Of a stretch of 64,000 bases of DNA, positions 10,001 to 21,200 are shown in pieces. The notes below the pieces were generated by a model. It had not been told where the DNA came from and did not search any database. It worked only from the letters and a program-made list of their open reading frames with translations. Origin of the DNA: Calendula officinalis (lineage: Eukaryota > Streptophyta > Magnoliopsida > Asterales > Asteraceae); the NCBI GenBank assembly GCA_963853835.1, contig OY970830.1:46193966-46257965 (forward strand), written 5' to 3'. Positions within the stretch are counted from its first letter, which is position 1, and each line of letters begins with the position of its first letter. Both the position numbers and the translations under genes were made by a program.

Positions 10001-11034
10001 ACAGTGAAAAGTTCGGGCCGAACTTGGTCTTGGCAGTGACGAACGAACCAGCTATTTTGGTTACTCGTGGGCGTGAAACGGACACCCGAGCTGAAAGTTA
10101 TGAATGTTTTAGTATAGCACCTTTTGTCACACAATCTTGGATATTGAAGAGTTCGGGCCGAAGAGGTATGTTCGGGCCGAAGTGGTGTTCGGGCCGAAGT
10201 GGGATGTTCGGGCCGAAGTGGTGTTCGGGCCGACGTTCGGTGTTCGGGCCGAGGATGATGTTCGGGCCGAGGTCAGAGTTCGGGCCGAGGTCGGAGTTCG
10301 GGCCGAGGTTGAAGTTCGTGCCGAAAATGAAGTTCGGGCCCGAACAGTGAAGAGTTCGGGCCGAACTTGTTCTTGGCAGTGACGAACGAACAAGCTATTT
10401 TGGTTACTCGTGGCGTGAAACGGACACCCGAGCTGAAAGTTATGAATGTTTTAGTATAGCACCTTTTGTCGCACAATCTTGGATATTGAAGAGTTCGGGC
10501 CGAAGAGGGATTTTCGGGCCGAAGTGGTGTTCGGGCCGAAGTGTTCGGGCCGAAGTGGTGTTCGGGCCGAAGTGGGATGTTCGGGCTGAAGTGGTGTTCG
10601 GGCCGAAGTGGTGTTCGGGCCGAAGTTCGGTCTTCGGGCCGAGGATGATGTTCAGGCCGAGGTTGAAGTGCGGGCCGAGGTCGGAGTTCGGGCCGAGGTT
10701 GAAGTTCGGGCCGAGGTTGAAGTTCGGGCCGAGGTTGAAGTTCGGGCCGAAAATGAAGTTCGGGCCGGGAACAGTGAAGAGTTCGGGCCGAACTTGTTCT
10801 TGGCAGTGACGAACGAACCAACTATTTTGGTTAATCGTGGGCGTGAAACGGACACCCGAGCTGAAAGTTATGAATGTTTTAGTATAGCACCTTTTGTCAC
10901 ACAATCTTGGATATTGAAGAGTTCGGGCCGAAGAGGGATGTTCGGGCCGAAGTGGTGTTCGGGCCGAAGTGGGATGTTCGGGCCGAAGTGGTGTTCAGGC
11001 CGAAGTGGTGTTCGGGCCGAAGTTCGGTGTTCGG
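6716..11034. repeat. 2334-bp tandem HOR, about 1.85 copies, with a nested 806-bp repeat
   Basis: Units at 7045, 7424, 7803, 8145, 8573, 8951 (379, 379, 342, 428, 378, 428 bp) sum to 2334 bp and are matched by 9379, 9758, 10137, 10479, 10907. Shared rare changes include AACCACCTATTTTGG (7334 and 9668), GGCAAAAAATGAAGTGCAGG, CTTGGTCTTGG and GCGGGTTGAGG. Inside the period, the pair of units at 8145-8950 is a near copy of 8951 onward (offset 806), so a smaller duplication happened before the larger one. The spacer form CGTGGCGTG (one G missing) occurs at about 8075, 8881 and 10409. The edges are approximate to within one or two minirepeats. Confidence 0.85.
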
Positions 11035-14000
11035 GCCGAGGCTGATGTTCGGGCCGAGGTTGAAGTTCGGGCCAAGGTCGGAGTTCGGGCCGAGGTTGAA
11101 GTTCGGGTCGAGGTTGAAGTTCGGGCCGAAAATGAAGTTCGGGCCGGGAACAGTGAAAAGTTCGGGCCGAACTTGTTCTTGGCAGTGACGAACGAACCAG
11201 CTATTTTGGTTACTCGTGGGCGTGAAACGGACACCCGAGCTGAAAGTTATGAATGTTTTAGTATAGCACCTTTTGTCACACAATCTTGGATATTGAAGAG
11301 TTCGGGCCGAAGAGGGATGTTCGGGCCGAAGTGGTGTTCGGGCCGAAGTGGGATGTTCGGGCCGAAGTGGTGTTCGGGCCGACGTTCGGTGTTCGGGCCG
11401 AGGATGATGTTCGGGCCGAGGTCAGAGTTCGGGCCGAGGTCGGAGTTCGGGCCGAGGTTGAAGTTCGGGCCGAGGTTGAAGTTCGGGCCGAAAATGAAGT
11501 TCGGGCCGGGAACAGTGAAGAGTTCGGGCCGAACTTGTTCTTGGCAGTGACGAACGAACCAGCTATTTTGGTTACTCGTGGGCGTGAAACGGACACCCGA
11601 GCTGAAAGTTATGAATGTTTTAGTATAGCACCTTTTGTCGCACAATCTTGGATATTGAAGAGTTCGGGCCGAAGAGGGATTTTCGGGCCGAAGTGGTGTT
11701 CGGGCCGAAGTGTTCGGGCCGAAGTGGTGTTCGGGCCGAAGTGGGATGTTCGGGCTGAAGTGGTGTTCGGGCCGAAATGGTGTTCGGGCCGAAGTTCGGT
11801 GTTCGGGCCGAGGATGATGTTCAGGCCGAGATTGAAATTCGGGCCGAGGTCGGAGTTCGGGCCGAGGTTGAAGTTCGGGCCGAGGTTGAAGTTCGGGCCG
11901 AAAATGAAGTTCGGGCCGGGAACAGTGAAGAGTTTGGGCCGAACTTGTTCTTGGCAGTGACGAACGAACCAGCTATTTTGGTTAATCGTGGGCGTGAAAC
12001 GGACACCCGAGCTGAAAGTTATGAATGTTTTAGTACAGCACCTTTTGTCACACAATCTTGGATATTGAAGAGTTCGGGCCGAAGAGGTATGTTCGGGCCG
12101 AAGTGGTGTTCGGGCCGAAGTGGGATGTTCGGGCCGAAGTGGTGTTCAGGCCGAAGTGGTGTTCTGGCCGAAGTTCGGTGTTCGGGCCGAGGCTGATGTT
12201 CGGGCCGAGGTTGAAGTTCGGGCCAAGGTCGGAGTTCGGGCCGAGGTTGAAGTTCGGGTCGAGGTTGAAGTTCGGGCCGAAAATGAAGTTCGGGCCGGGA
12301 ACAGTGAAAAGTTCGGGCCGAACTTGTTCTTGGCAGTGACGAACGAACCAGCTATTTTGGTTACTCGTGGGCGTGAAACGGACACCCGAGCTGAAAGTTA
12401 TGAATGTTTTAGTATAGCACCTTTTGTCACACAATCTTGGATATTGAAGAGTTCGGGCCGAAGAGGGATGTTCGGGCCGAAGTGGTGTTCGGGCCGAAGT
12501 GGGATGTTCGGGCCGAAGTGGTGTTCGGGCCGACGTTCGGTGTTCGGGCCGAGGATGATGTTCGGGCCGAGGTCAGAGTTCGGGCCGAGGTCGGAGTTCG
12601 GGCCGAGGTTGAAGTTCGGGCCGAGGTTGAAGTTCGGGCCGAAAATGAAGTTCGGGCCGGGAACAGTGAAGAGTTCGGGCCGAACTTGTTCTTGGCAGTG
12701 ACGAACGAACCAGCTATTTTGGTTACTCGTGGGCGTGAAACGGACACCCGAGCTGAAAGTTATGAATGTTTTAGTATAGCACCTTTTGTCGCACAATCTT
12801 GGATATTGAAGAGTTCGGGCCGAAGAGGGATTTTCGGGCCGAAGTGGTGTTCGGCCCGAAGTGGGATGTTCGGGCCGAAGTGGTGTTCGGGCCGACGTTC
12901 GGTGTTCGGGCCGAGGATGATGTTCGGGCCGAGGTCAGAGTTCGGGCCGAGGTCGGAGTTCGGGCCGAGGTTGAAGTTCGGGCCGAGGTTGAAGTTCGGG
13001 CCGAAAATGAAGTTCGGGCCGGGAACAGTGAAGAGTTCGGGCCGAACTTGTTCTTGGCAGTGACGAACGAACCAGCTATTTTGGTTAATCGTGGGCGTGA
13101 AACGGACACCCGAGCTGAAAGTTATGAATGTTTTAGTATAGCACCTTTTGTCGCACAATCTTGGATATTGAAGAGTTCGGGCCGAAGAGGGATTTTCGGG
13201 CCGAAGTGGTGTTCGGGCCGAAGTGTTCGGGCCGAAGTGGTGTTCGGGCCGAAGTGGGATGTTCGGGCTGAAGTGGTGTTCGGGCCGAAATGGTGTTCGG
13301 GCCGAAGTTCGGTGTTCGGGCCGAGGATGATGTTCAGGCCGAGATTGAAATTCGGGCCGAGGTCGGAGTTCGGGCCGAGGTTGAAGTTCGGGCCGAGGTT
13401 GAAGTTCGGGCCGAAAATGAAGTTCGGGCCGGGAACAGTGAAGAGTTTGGGCCGAACTTGTTCTTGGCAGTGACGAACGAACCAGCTATTTTGGTTAATC
13501 GTGGGCGTGAAACGGACACCCGAGCTGAAAGTTATGAATGTTTTAGTACAGCACCTTTTGTCACACAATCTTGGATATTGAAGAGTTCGGGCCGAAGAGG
13601 TATGTTCGGGCCGAAGTGGTGTTCGGGCCGAAGTGGGATGTTCGGGCCGAAGTGGTGTTCAGGCCGAAGTGGTGTTCTGGCCGAAGTTCGGTGTTCGGGC
13701 CGAGGCTGATGTTCGGGCCGAGGTTGAAGTTCGGGCCAAGGTCGGAGTTCGGGCCGAGGTTGAAGTTCGGGTCGAGGTTGAAGTTCGGGCCGAAAATGAA
13801 GTTCGGGCCGGGAACAGTGAAAAGTTCGGGCCGAACTTGTTCTTGGCAGTGACGAACGAACCAGCTATTTTGGTTACTCGTGGGCGTGAAACGGACACCC
13901 GAGCTGAAAGTTATGAATGTTTTAGTATAGCACCTTTTGTCACACAATCTTGGATATTGAAGAGTTCGGGCCGAAGAGGGATGTTCGGGCCGAAGTGGTG

Positions 14001-16303
14001 TTCGGGCCGAAGTGGGATGTTCGGGCCGAAGTGGTGTTCGGGCCGACGTTCGGTGTTCGGGCCGAGGATGATGTTCGGGCCGAGGTCAGAGTTCGGGCCG
14101 AGGTCGGAGTTCGGGCCGAGGTTGAAGTTCGGGCCGAGGTTGAAGTTCGGGCCGAAAATGAAGTTCGGGCCGGGAACAGTGAAGTGTTCGGGCCGAACTT
14201 GTTCTTGGCAGTGACGAACGAACCAGCTATTTTGGTTACTCGTGGGCGTGAAACGGACACCCGAGCTGAAAGTTATGAATGTTTTAGTATAGCACCTTTT
14301 GTCGCACAATCTTGGATATTGAAGAGTTCGGGCCGAAGAGGGATTTTCGGGCCGAAGTGGTGATCGGGCCGAAGTGTTCGGGCCGAAGTGGTGTTCGGGC
14401 CGAAGTGGGATGTTCGGGCTGAAGTGGTGTTCGGGCCGAAATGGTGTTCGGGCCGAAGTTCGGTGTTCGGGCCGAGGATGATGTTCAGGCCGAGATTGAA
14501 ATTCGGGCCGAGGTCGGAGTTCGGGCCGAGGTTGAAGTTCGGGCCGAGGTTGAAGTTCGGGCCGAAAATGAAGTTCGGGCCGGGAACAGTGAAGAGTTCG
14601 GGCCGTACTTGTTCTTGGCAGTGACGAACGAACCAGCTATTTTGGTTAATCGTGGGCGTGAAACGGACACCCGAGCTGAAAGTTATGAATGTTTTAGTAT
14701 AGCACCTTTTGTCACACTATCTTGGATATTGAAGAGTTCGGGCCGAAGAGGGATGTTCGGGCCGAAGTGATGTTCGGGCCGAAGTGGGATGTTCGGGCCG
14801 AAGTGGTGTTCAGGCCGAAGTGGTGTTCGGGCCGAAGTTCGGTGTTCGGGCCGAGGCTGATGTTCGGGCCGAGGTTGAAGTTCGGGCCAAGGTCGGAGTT
14901 CGGGCCGAGGTTGAAGTTCGGGTCGAGGTTGAAGTTCGGGCCGAAAATGAAGTTCGGGCCGGGAACAGTGAAAAGTTCGGGCCGAACTTGTTCTTGGCAG
15001 TGACGAACGAACCAGCTATTTTGGTTACTCGTGGGCGTGAAACGGACACCCGAGCTGAAAGTTATGAATGTTTTAGTATAGCACCTTTTGTCACACAATC
15101 TTGGATATTGAAGAGTTCGGGCCGAAGAGGGATGTTCGGGCCGAAGTGGTGTTCGGGCCGAAGTGGGATGTTCGGGCCGAAGTGGTGTTCGGGCCGACGT
15201 TCGGTGTTCGGGCAGAGGATGATGTTCGGGCCGAGGTCAGAGTTCGTGCCGAGGTCGGAGTTCGGGCCGAGGTTGAAGTTCGGGCCGAGGTTGAAGTTCG
15301 GGCCGAAAATGAAGTTCGGGCCGGGAACAGTGAAGAGTTCGGGCCGAACTTGTTCTTGGCAGTGACGAACGAACCAGCTATTTTGGTTACTCGTGGGCGT
15401 GAAACGGACACCCGAGCTGAAAGTTATGAATGTTTTAGTATAGCACCTTTTGTCGCACAATCTTGGATATTGAAGAGTTCGGGCCGAAGAGGGATTTTCG
15501 GGCCGAAGTGGTGTTCGGGCCGAAGTGTTCGGGCCGAAGTGGTGTTCGGGCCGAAGTGGGATGTTCGGGCTGAAGTGGTGTTCGGGCCGAAATGGTGTTC
15601 GGGCCGAAGTTCGGTGTTCGGGCCGAGGATGATGTTCAGGCCGAGATTGAAATTCGGGCCGAGGTCGGAGTTCGGGCCGAGGTTGAAGTTCGGGCCGAGG
15701 TTGAAGTTCGGGCCGAAAATGAAGTTCGGGCCGGGAACAGTGAAGAGTTCGGGCCGAACTTGTTCTTGGCAGTGACGAACGAACCAGCTATTTTGGTTAA
15801 TCGTGGGCGTGAAACGGACACCCGAGCTGAAAGTTATGAATGTTTTAGTACAGCACCTTTTGTCACACAATCTTGGATATTGAAGAGTTTGGGCCGAAGA
15901 GTGATGTTCGGGCCGAAGTGGTGTTCGGGCCGACGTGGGATGTTCGGGCCGAAGTGGTGTTCGGGCCGAAGTGGTGTTCGGGCCGAAGTGGTGTTCGGGC
16001 CGAAGTGGTGTTCGGGCCGAAGTTCGGTGTTCGGGCCGAGGATGATGTTCGGGCCGAGGTTGAAGTTCGGGCCGAGGTCGGGGTTCAGGCCGAGGTTGAA
16101 GTTCGGGCCGAGGTTGAAGTTCGGGCCGAGGTTGAGGTTCGGGCCGAAAATGAAGTTCGGGCCGCGAACAGTGAAGAGTTCGGACCGAACTTGTTCTTGG
16201 TAGTGACGAACGAACCAGCTATTTTAGTTACTCGTGGGCGTGAAACGGACACCCGAGAGGAAAGTTATGAATGTTTTAGTATAGCACCTTTTGTCAAACA
16301 ATC
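10907..16303. repeat. 1151-bp trimer higher-order repeat with one additional unit
   Basis: Units of 379, 362 and 410 bp repeat: starts 10907, 11286, 11648; 12058, 12437, 12799, 13161; 13571, 13950, 14312; 14722, 15101, 15463; then 15873 (431). The second group has an additional 362-bp unit (12799) and so measures 1513 bp. The segments 11777-12196 and 13290-13709 share rare changes at offset 1513 (GTTCTGGCCGAAG, GAGGTATG), so this group arose by duplication of a slightly larger block. The first unit of each trimer carries GAGGCTGATG, the third carries GAGATTGAAATTC and AATGGTGTTC. Confidence 0.88.
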
Positions 16304-18233
16304 TTGGATATTGAAGAGTTCGGGCCGAAGAGGGATGTTCGGGCCGAAGTGGTGTTCGGGCCGAAGTGGGATGTTCGGGCCGAAGTGGTGTTCGGGCCGA
16401 AGTGGTGTTCGGGCCGAAGTTCGGTGTTCGGGCCGAGGATGATGTTCGGGCCGAGGTTGAAGTTCGGGCCGAGGTCGGAGTTCGAGCCGAGGTTGAAGTT
16501 CGGGCCGAGGTTGAAGTTCGGGCCTAAAATGAAGTTCGGGCCCGGAACAGTGAAGAGTTCGGGCCGAACTTGCTCTTGGCAGTGACGAACGAACCAGCTA
16601 TTTTGGTTGTTCGTGGGCGTGAAACGGACACCCGATCTGAAAGTTATGAATGTTTTAGTATAGCACATTTTGTCACACAATCTTGGATATTGAAGAGTTC
16701 GGGCCGAAGAGGGATGTTCGGGCCGAAGTGGTGTTCGGGCCGAAGTGGGATGTTCGGGCCGAAGTGGTGTTCAGGCCGAAGTGGTGTTCGGGCCGAAGTT
16801 CGGTGTTCGGGCCGAGGATGATGTTCGGGCCGAGGTTGAAGTTCGGGCCAAGGTCGGAGTTCGGGCCGAGGTTGAAGTTCGGGTCGAGGTTGAAGTTCGG
16901 GCCGAAAATGAAGTTCGGGCCGGGAACAGTGAAGAGTTCGGGCCGAACTTGTTCTTGGCAGTGACGACCGAACCAACTATTTTGGTTACTCGTGGGCGTG
17001 AAACGGACACCCGAGCTGAAAGTTATGAATGATTTAGTATAGCACCTTTTGTCACACAATCTTGGATATTGAAGAGTTCGGGCCGAAGAGGGATGTTCGG
17101 GCCGAAGTGGTGTTCGGGCCGAAGTGGGATGTTCGGGTCGAAGTGGTGTTCGGGCCGACGTTCGGTGTTCGGGCCGAGGATGATGTTCGGGCCGAGGTCA
17201 GAGTTCGGGCCGAGGTCGGAGTTCGGGCCGAGGTTGAAGTTCGGGCCGAGGTTGAAGTTCGGGCCGAAAATGAAGTTCGGGCCGGGAACAATGAAGAGTT
17301 CGGGCCGAACTTGTTCTTGGCAGTGACGAACGAACCAGCTATTTTGGTTACTCGTGGGCGTGAAACGGACACCCGAGCTGAAAGTTATGAATGTTTTAGT
17401 ATAGCACCTTTTGTCGTACAATCTTGGATATTGAAGAGTTCGGGCCGAACAGGGATTTTCGGGCCGAAGTGGTGTTCGGGCCGAAGTGGTGTTCGGGCCG
17501 AAGTGGTGTTCGGGCCGAAGTGGGATGTTCGGGCTGAAGTGGTGTTCGGGCCGAAGTGGTGTTCGGGCCGAAGTTCGGTGTTCGGGACGAGGATGATGTT
17601 TAGGCCGAGGTTGAAGTTCGGGCCGAGGTCGGAGTTCGGGCCGAGGTTGAAGTTCGGGCCGAGGTTGAAGTTCAGGCCGAAAATGAAGTTCGGGCCGGGA
17701 ACAGTGAAGAGTTCGGGCCGAAGTTGTTCTTGGCAGTGACGAACGAACCAGCTATTTTGGTTAATCGTGGGCGTGAAACGGACACCCGAGCTGAAAGTTA
17801 TGAATGTTTTAGTATAGCTCCTTTTCTCACACAATCTTGAATATTGAAGAGTTTGGGCCGAAGAGTGATGTTCGGCCCGAAGTGGTGTTCGGGCCGACGT
17901 GGGATGTTCGGGCCGAAGTGGTGTTCGGGCCGAAATGGTGTTAGGGCCGAAGTTCGGTGTTCGGGCCGAGGATGATGTTCGGGCCGAGGTTGAAGTTCGG
18001 GCCGAGGTCGGGGTTCGGGCCGAGGTTGAAGTTCGGGCCGAGGTTGAAGTTCGGGCCGAGGTTGAAGTTCGGGCCAAAAATGAAGTTCGGGCCGCGAACA
18101 GTGAAGAGTTCGGGCCGAACTTATTCTTGGCAGTGACGAACGAACTAGCTATTTTGGTTAGTCGTGGGCGTGAAACGGACACCCGAGCTGAAAGTTATGA
18201 ATGTTTTAGTATAGCACCTTTTGTCACACAATC
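16304..18233. repeat. End of domain I, mixed units
   Basis: Units start at 16304 (379 bp), 16683 (379), 17062 (362), 17424 (413) and 17837 (397). The first repeats the rare 5547-type unit. Distinctive changes are TTGTCGTACAATC before 17424, CTTTTCTCACACAATCTTGAATATTG at the start of the 17837 unit (the anchor itself is altered), and GAATGATTTAG at about 17027. No HOR period is evident. Confidence 0.75.
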
Positions 18234-21200
18234 TTGGATATTGAAGAGTTCGGGCCGAAGAGGGATGTTCGGGCCGAAGTGGTGTTCGGGCCGAAGTGTT
18301 CGGGCCGAAGTGGTGTTCGGGCCGAAGTGGGATGTTCGGGCTGAAGTGGTGTTCAGACCGAAGTGGTGTTCGGGCCGAAGTTCGGTGTTCGGGCCGAGGA
18401 TGATGTTCGGGCCGAGGTTGAAGTTCGGGCCGAGGTCGGAGTTCGAGCCGAGGTTGAAGTTCGGGCCGAGGTTGAAGTTCGGGCCGAAAATGAAGTTCGG
18501 GCCCGGAACAGTGAAGAGTTCGGGCCGAACTTGTTCTTGGCAGTGACGAACGAACCAGCTATTATGGTTACTCGTGGGCGTGAAACGGACACCCGAGCTG
18601 AAAGTTATGAATGTTTTAGTATAGCACCTTTTGTCACACAATCTTGGATATTGAAGAGTTCGGGCCGAAGAGGGATGTTCGGGCCGAAGTGGTGTTCGGG
18701 CCGAAGTGGTGTTCGGGCCGAAGTGGGATGTTCGGGCCGAAGTGGTGTTCGGGCTGAAGTTCGGTGTTCGGGCCGAGGATGATGTTCGGGCCGAGGTTGA
18801 AGTTCGGGCCGAGGTCGGAGTTCGGGCCGAGGTTGAAGTTCGGGCCGAGGTTGAAGTTCGGGCCGAAAATGAAGTTCGGGCCGGGATCAGTGAAGAGTTC
18901 GGGCCGAACTTGTTCTTGGCAGTGACGAACGAACCAGCTATTTTGGTTACTCGTCGGCGTGAAACGGACACCCGATCTGAAAGTTATGAGTGTTTTAGTA
19001 TAGCACCTTTTGTCACACAATCTTGGATATTGAAGAGTTCGGGCCGAAGAGGGATGTTCGGGCCGAAGTGGTGTTCGGGCCGAAGTAGGATGTTCGGGCC
19101 GAAGTGGTGTTCGGGCCGAAGTTCGGTGTTCGGGCCGAGGATGATGTTCGGGCCGAGGTTGAAGTTCGGGCCGAGGTTGGAGTTCGGGCCGAGGTTGAAG
19201 TTCGGGCCGAAAATGAAGTTCGGGCCGGGAACAGTGAAGAGTCCGGGCCGAACTTGTTTTTGCCAGTGACGAACGAACCAGCTATTTTGGTTACTCGTGG
19301 GCGTGAAACGGACACCCGAGCTGAAAGTTATGAAAGTTTTAGTATAGCACCTTTTGTCACACAATCTTGGATATTGAAGAGTTCGGGCCGAAGAGGGATG
19401 TTCGGGCCGAAGTGGTGTTCGGGCCGAAGTGGGATGTTCGGGTCGAAGTGGTGTTCGGGCCGAAGTGGTGTTCGGGCCGAAGTTCGGTGTTCGGGCCGAG
19501 GATGATGTTCGGGCCGAGGTTGAAGTTCGGGCCGAGGTCGGAGTTCGGGCCGAGGTTGAAGTTCGGGCCGAAAATAAAGTTCGGGCCGAAAATGAAGTTC
19601 GGGCCGGGATCAGTGAAGAGTTCGGGCCGAACTTGTTCTTGGCAGTGACGAACGAACCAGCTATTTTGGTTACTCGTGGGCGTGAAACGGTCACCCGAGC
19701 TGAAAGTTATGAATGTTTTAGTATAGCACCTTTTGTCACACAATCTTGGATATTGAAAGTTCGGGCCGAAGAGAGATGTTCGGGCCGAAGAGGGATGTTC
19801 GAGCCGAAGTGGTGTTCGGGCCGAAGTGGGATGTTCGGGCCGAAGTGGTGTTCGGGCCGAAGTTCGGTGTTCGGGCCGAGGATGATGTTCGGGCCGAGGT
19901 TGAAGTTCGGGCCGAGGTCGGAGTTCGGGCCGAGGTTGAAGTTCGGGCCGAGGTTGAAGTTCGGGCCGAAAATGAAGTTCGAGCCGGGAACAGTGAAGAG
20001 TTCGGGCCGAACTTGTTCTTGGCAGTGACGAACGAACCAGCTATTTTGGTTACTCGTTGCGTGAAATGGACACCCGAGCTGAAAGTTATGAATGTTTTAG
20101 TATAGCACCTTTTGTCACACAATCTTGGATATTGAAGAGTTCGGGCCGAAGAGGGATGTTCGGGCCGAAGTGGTGTTCGGGGCGAAGTGGGATTATCGGG
20201 CCGAAGTGGTGTTCGGGCCGAGGATGATGTTCGGGCCGAGGTTGAAGTTCGGGCCGAGGCCGGAGTTCGGGCCGAGGTTGAAGTTCGGGCCGAGGTTGAA
20301 GTTCGGGCCGAAAATGAAGTTCGGGCCGGGATCAGTGAAGAGTTCGGGCCGAACTTGTTCTTGGCAGTGACGAACGAACCAGCTATTTTGGTTACTCGTG
20401 GGCGTGAAACGGACACCCGATTTGAAAGTTATGAATGTTTTAGTATAGCACCTTTTGTCACACAATCTTGGATATTGAAGAGTTCGGGCCGAAGAGGGAT
20501 GTTCGGGCCGAAGTGGTGTTCGGGCCGAAGTGGGATGTTCGGGACGAAGTGGTCTTCGGGCCGAAGTTCGGTGTTCGGGCCGAGGATGATGTTCGGGCCG
20601 AGGTTGAAGTTCGGGCCGTGGTCTGAGTTCGGGCCGAGGTTGAAGTTCGGGCCGAAAATGAAGTTCGGGCCGGGAACAGTGAAGAGTCCGGGCCGAACTT
20701 GTTTTTGGCAGTGACGAACGAACCAACTATTTTTGTTACTCGTGGGCGTGAAACGGACACCCGAGCTGAAAGTTATGAATGTTTTAGTATAGCTCCTTTT
20801 GTCACACAATCTTGGATATTGAAGAGTTCAGGCCGAAGAGGGATGTTCGGGCCGAAGTGGTGTTCGGGCCGAAGTGGGATGTTCGGGCCGAAGTGGTGTT
20901 CGGGCCGAAGTTCGGTGTTCGGGCCGAGGATGATGTTCGGGCCGAGGTTGGAGTTCGGGCCGAGGTCGGAGTTCGGGCCGAGGTTGATGTTCGGGCCGAG
21001 GTTGAAGTTCGGGTCGAAAATGAAGTTCGGGCCGGGTACAGTGAAGAGTTCGGGCCGAACTTGTTCTTGGCAGTGATGAACGAACCATCTATTTTGGTTA
21101 CTCGTGGGCGTGAAACGGACACCCGAGCTGAAAGTTATGAATGTTTTAGTACAGCACCTTTTGTCACACAATCTTGGATATAGAAGAGTTCGGGCCGAAG

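Larger units (their letters stand above)
1..18233. repeat. Array domain I
   Basis: Units starting at 87 through 17837 (48 unit starts) share variants that are rare or absent later: spacer GGTTAATCG alternating with GGTTACTCG, TTTGTCGCACAATC at one position of each local HOR, and subrepeat nine as GGCCAAGGTCGGAG in many units. Unit starts: 87, 466, 845, 1188, 1616, 1995, 2338, 2766, 3145, 3435, 3862, 4038, 4417, 4706, 5133, 5547, 5926, 6305, 6648, 7045, 7424, 7803, 8145, 8573, 8951, 9379, 9758, 10137, 10479, 10907, 11286, 11648, 12058, 12437, 12799, 13161, 13571, 13950, 14312, 14722, 15101, 15463, 15873, 16304, 16683, 17062, 17424, 17837. The domain contains the longest common units (410-431 bp) with an additional 14-bp minirepeat TTCGGGCCGAAGTG. 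Confidence 0.85.
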
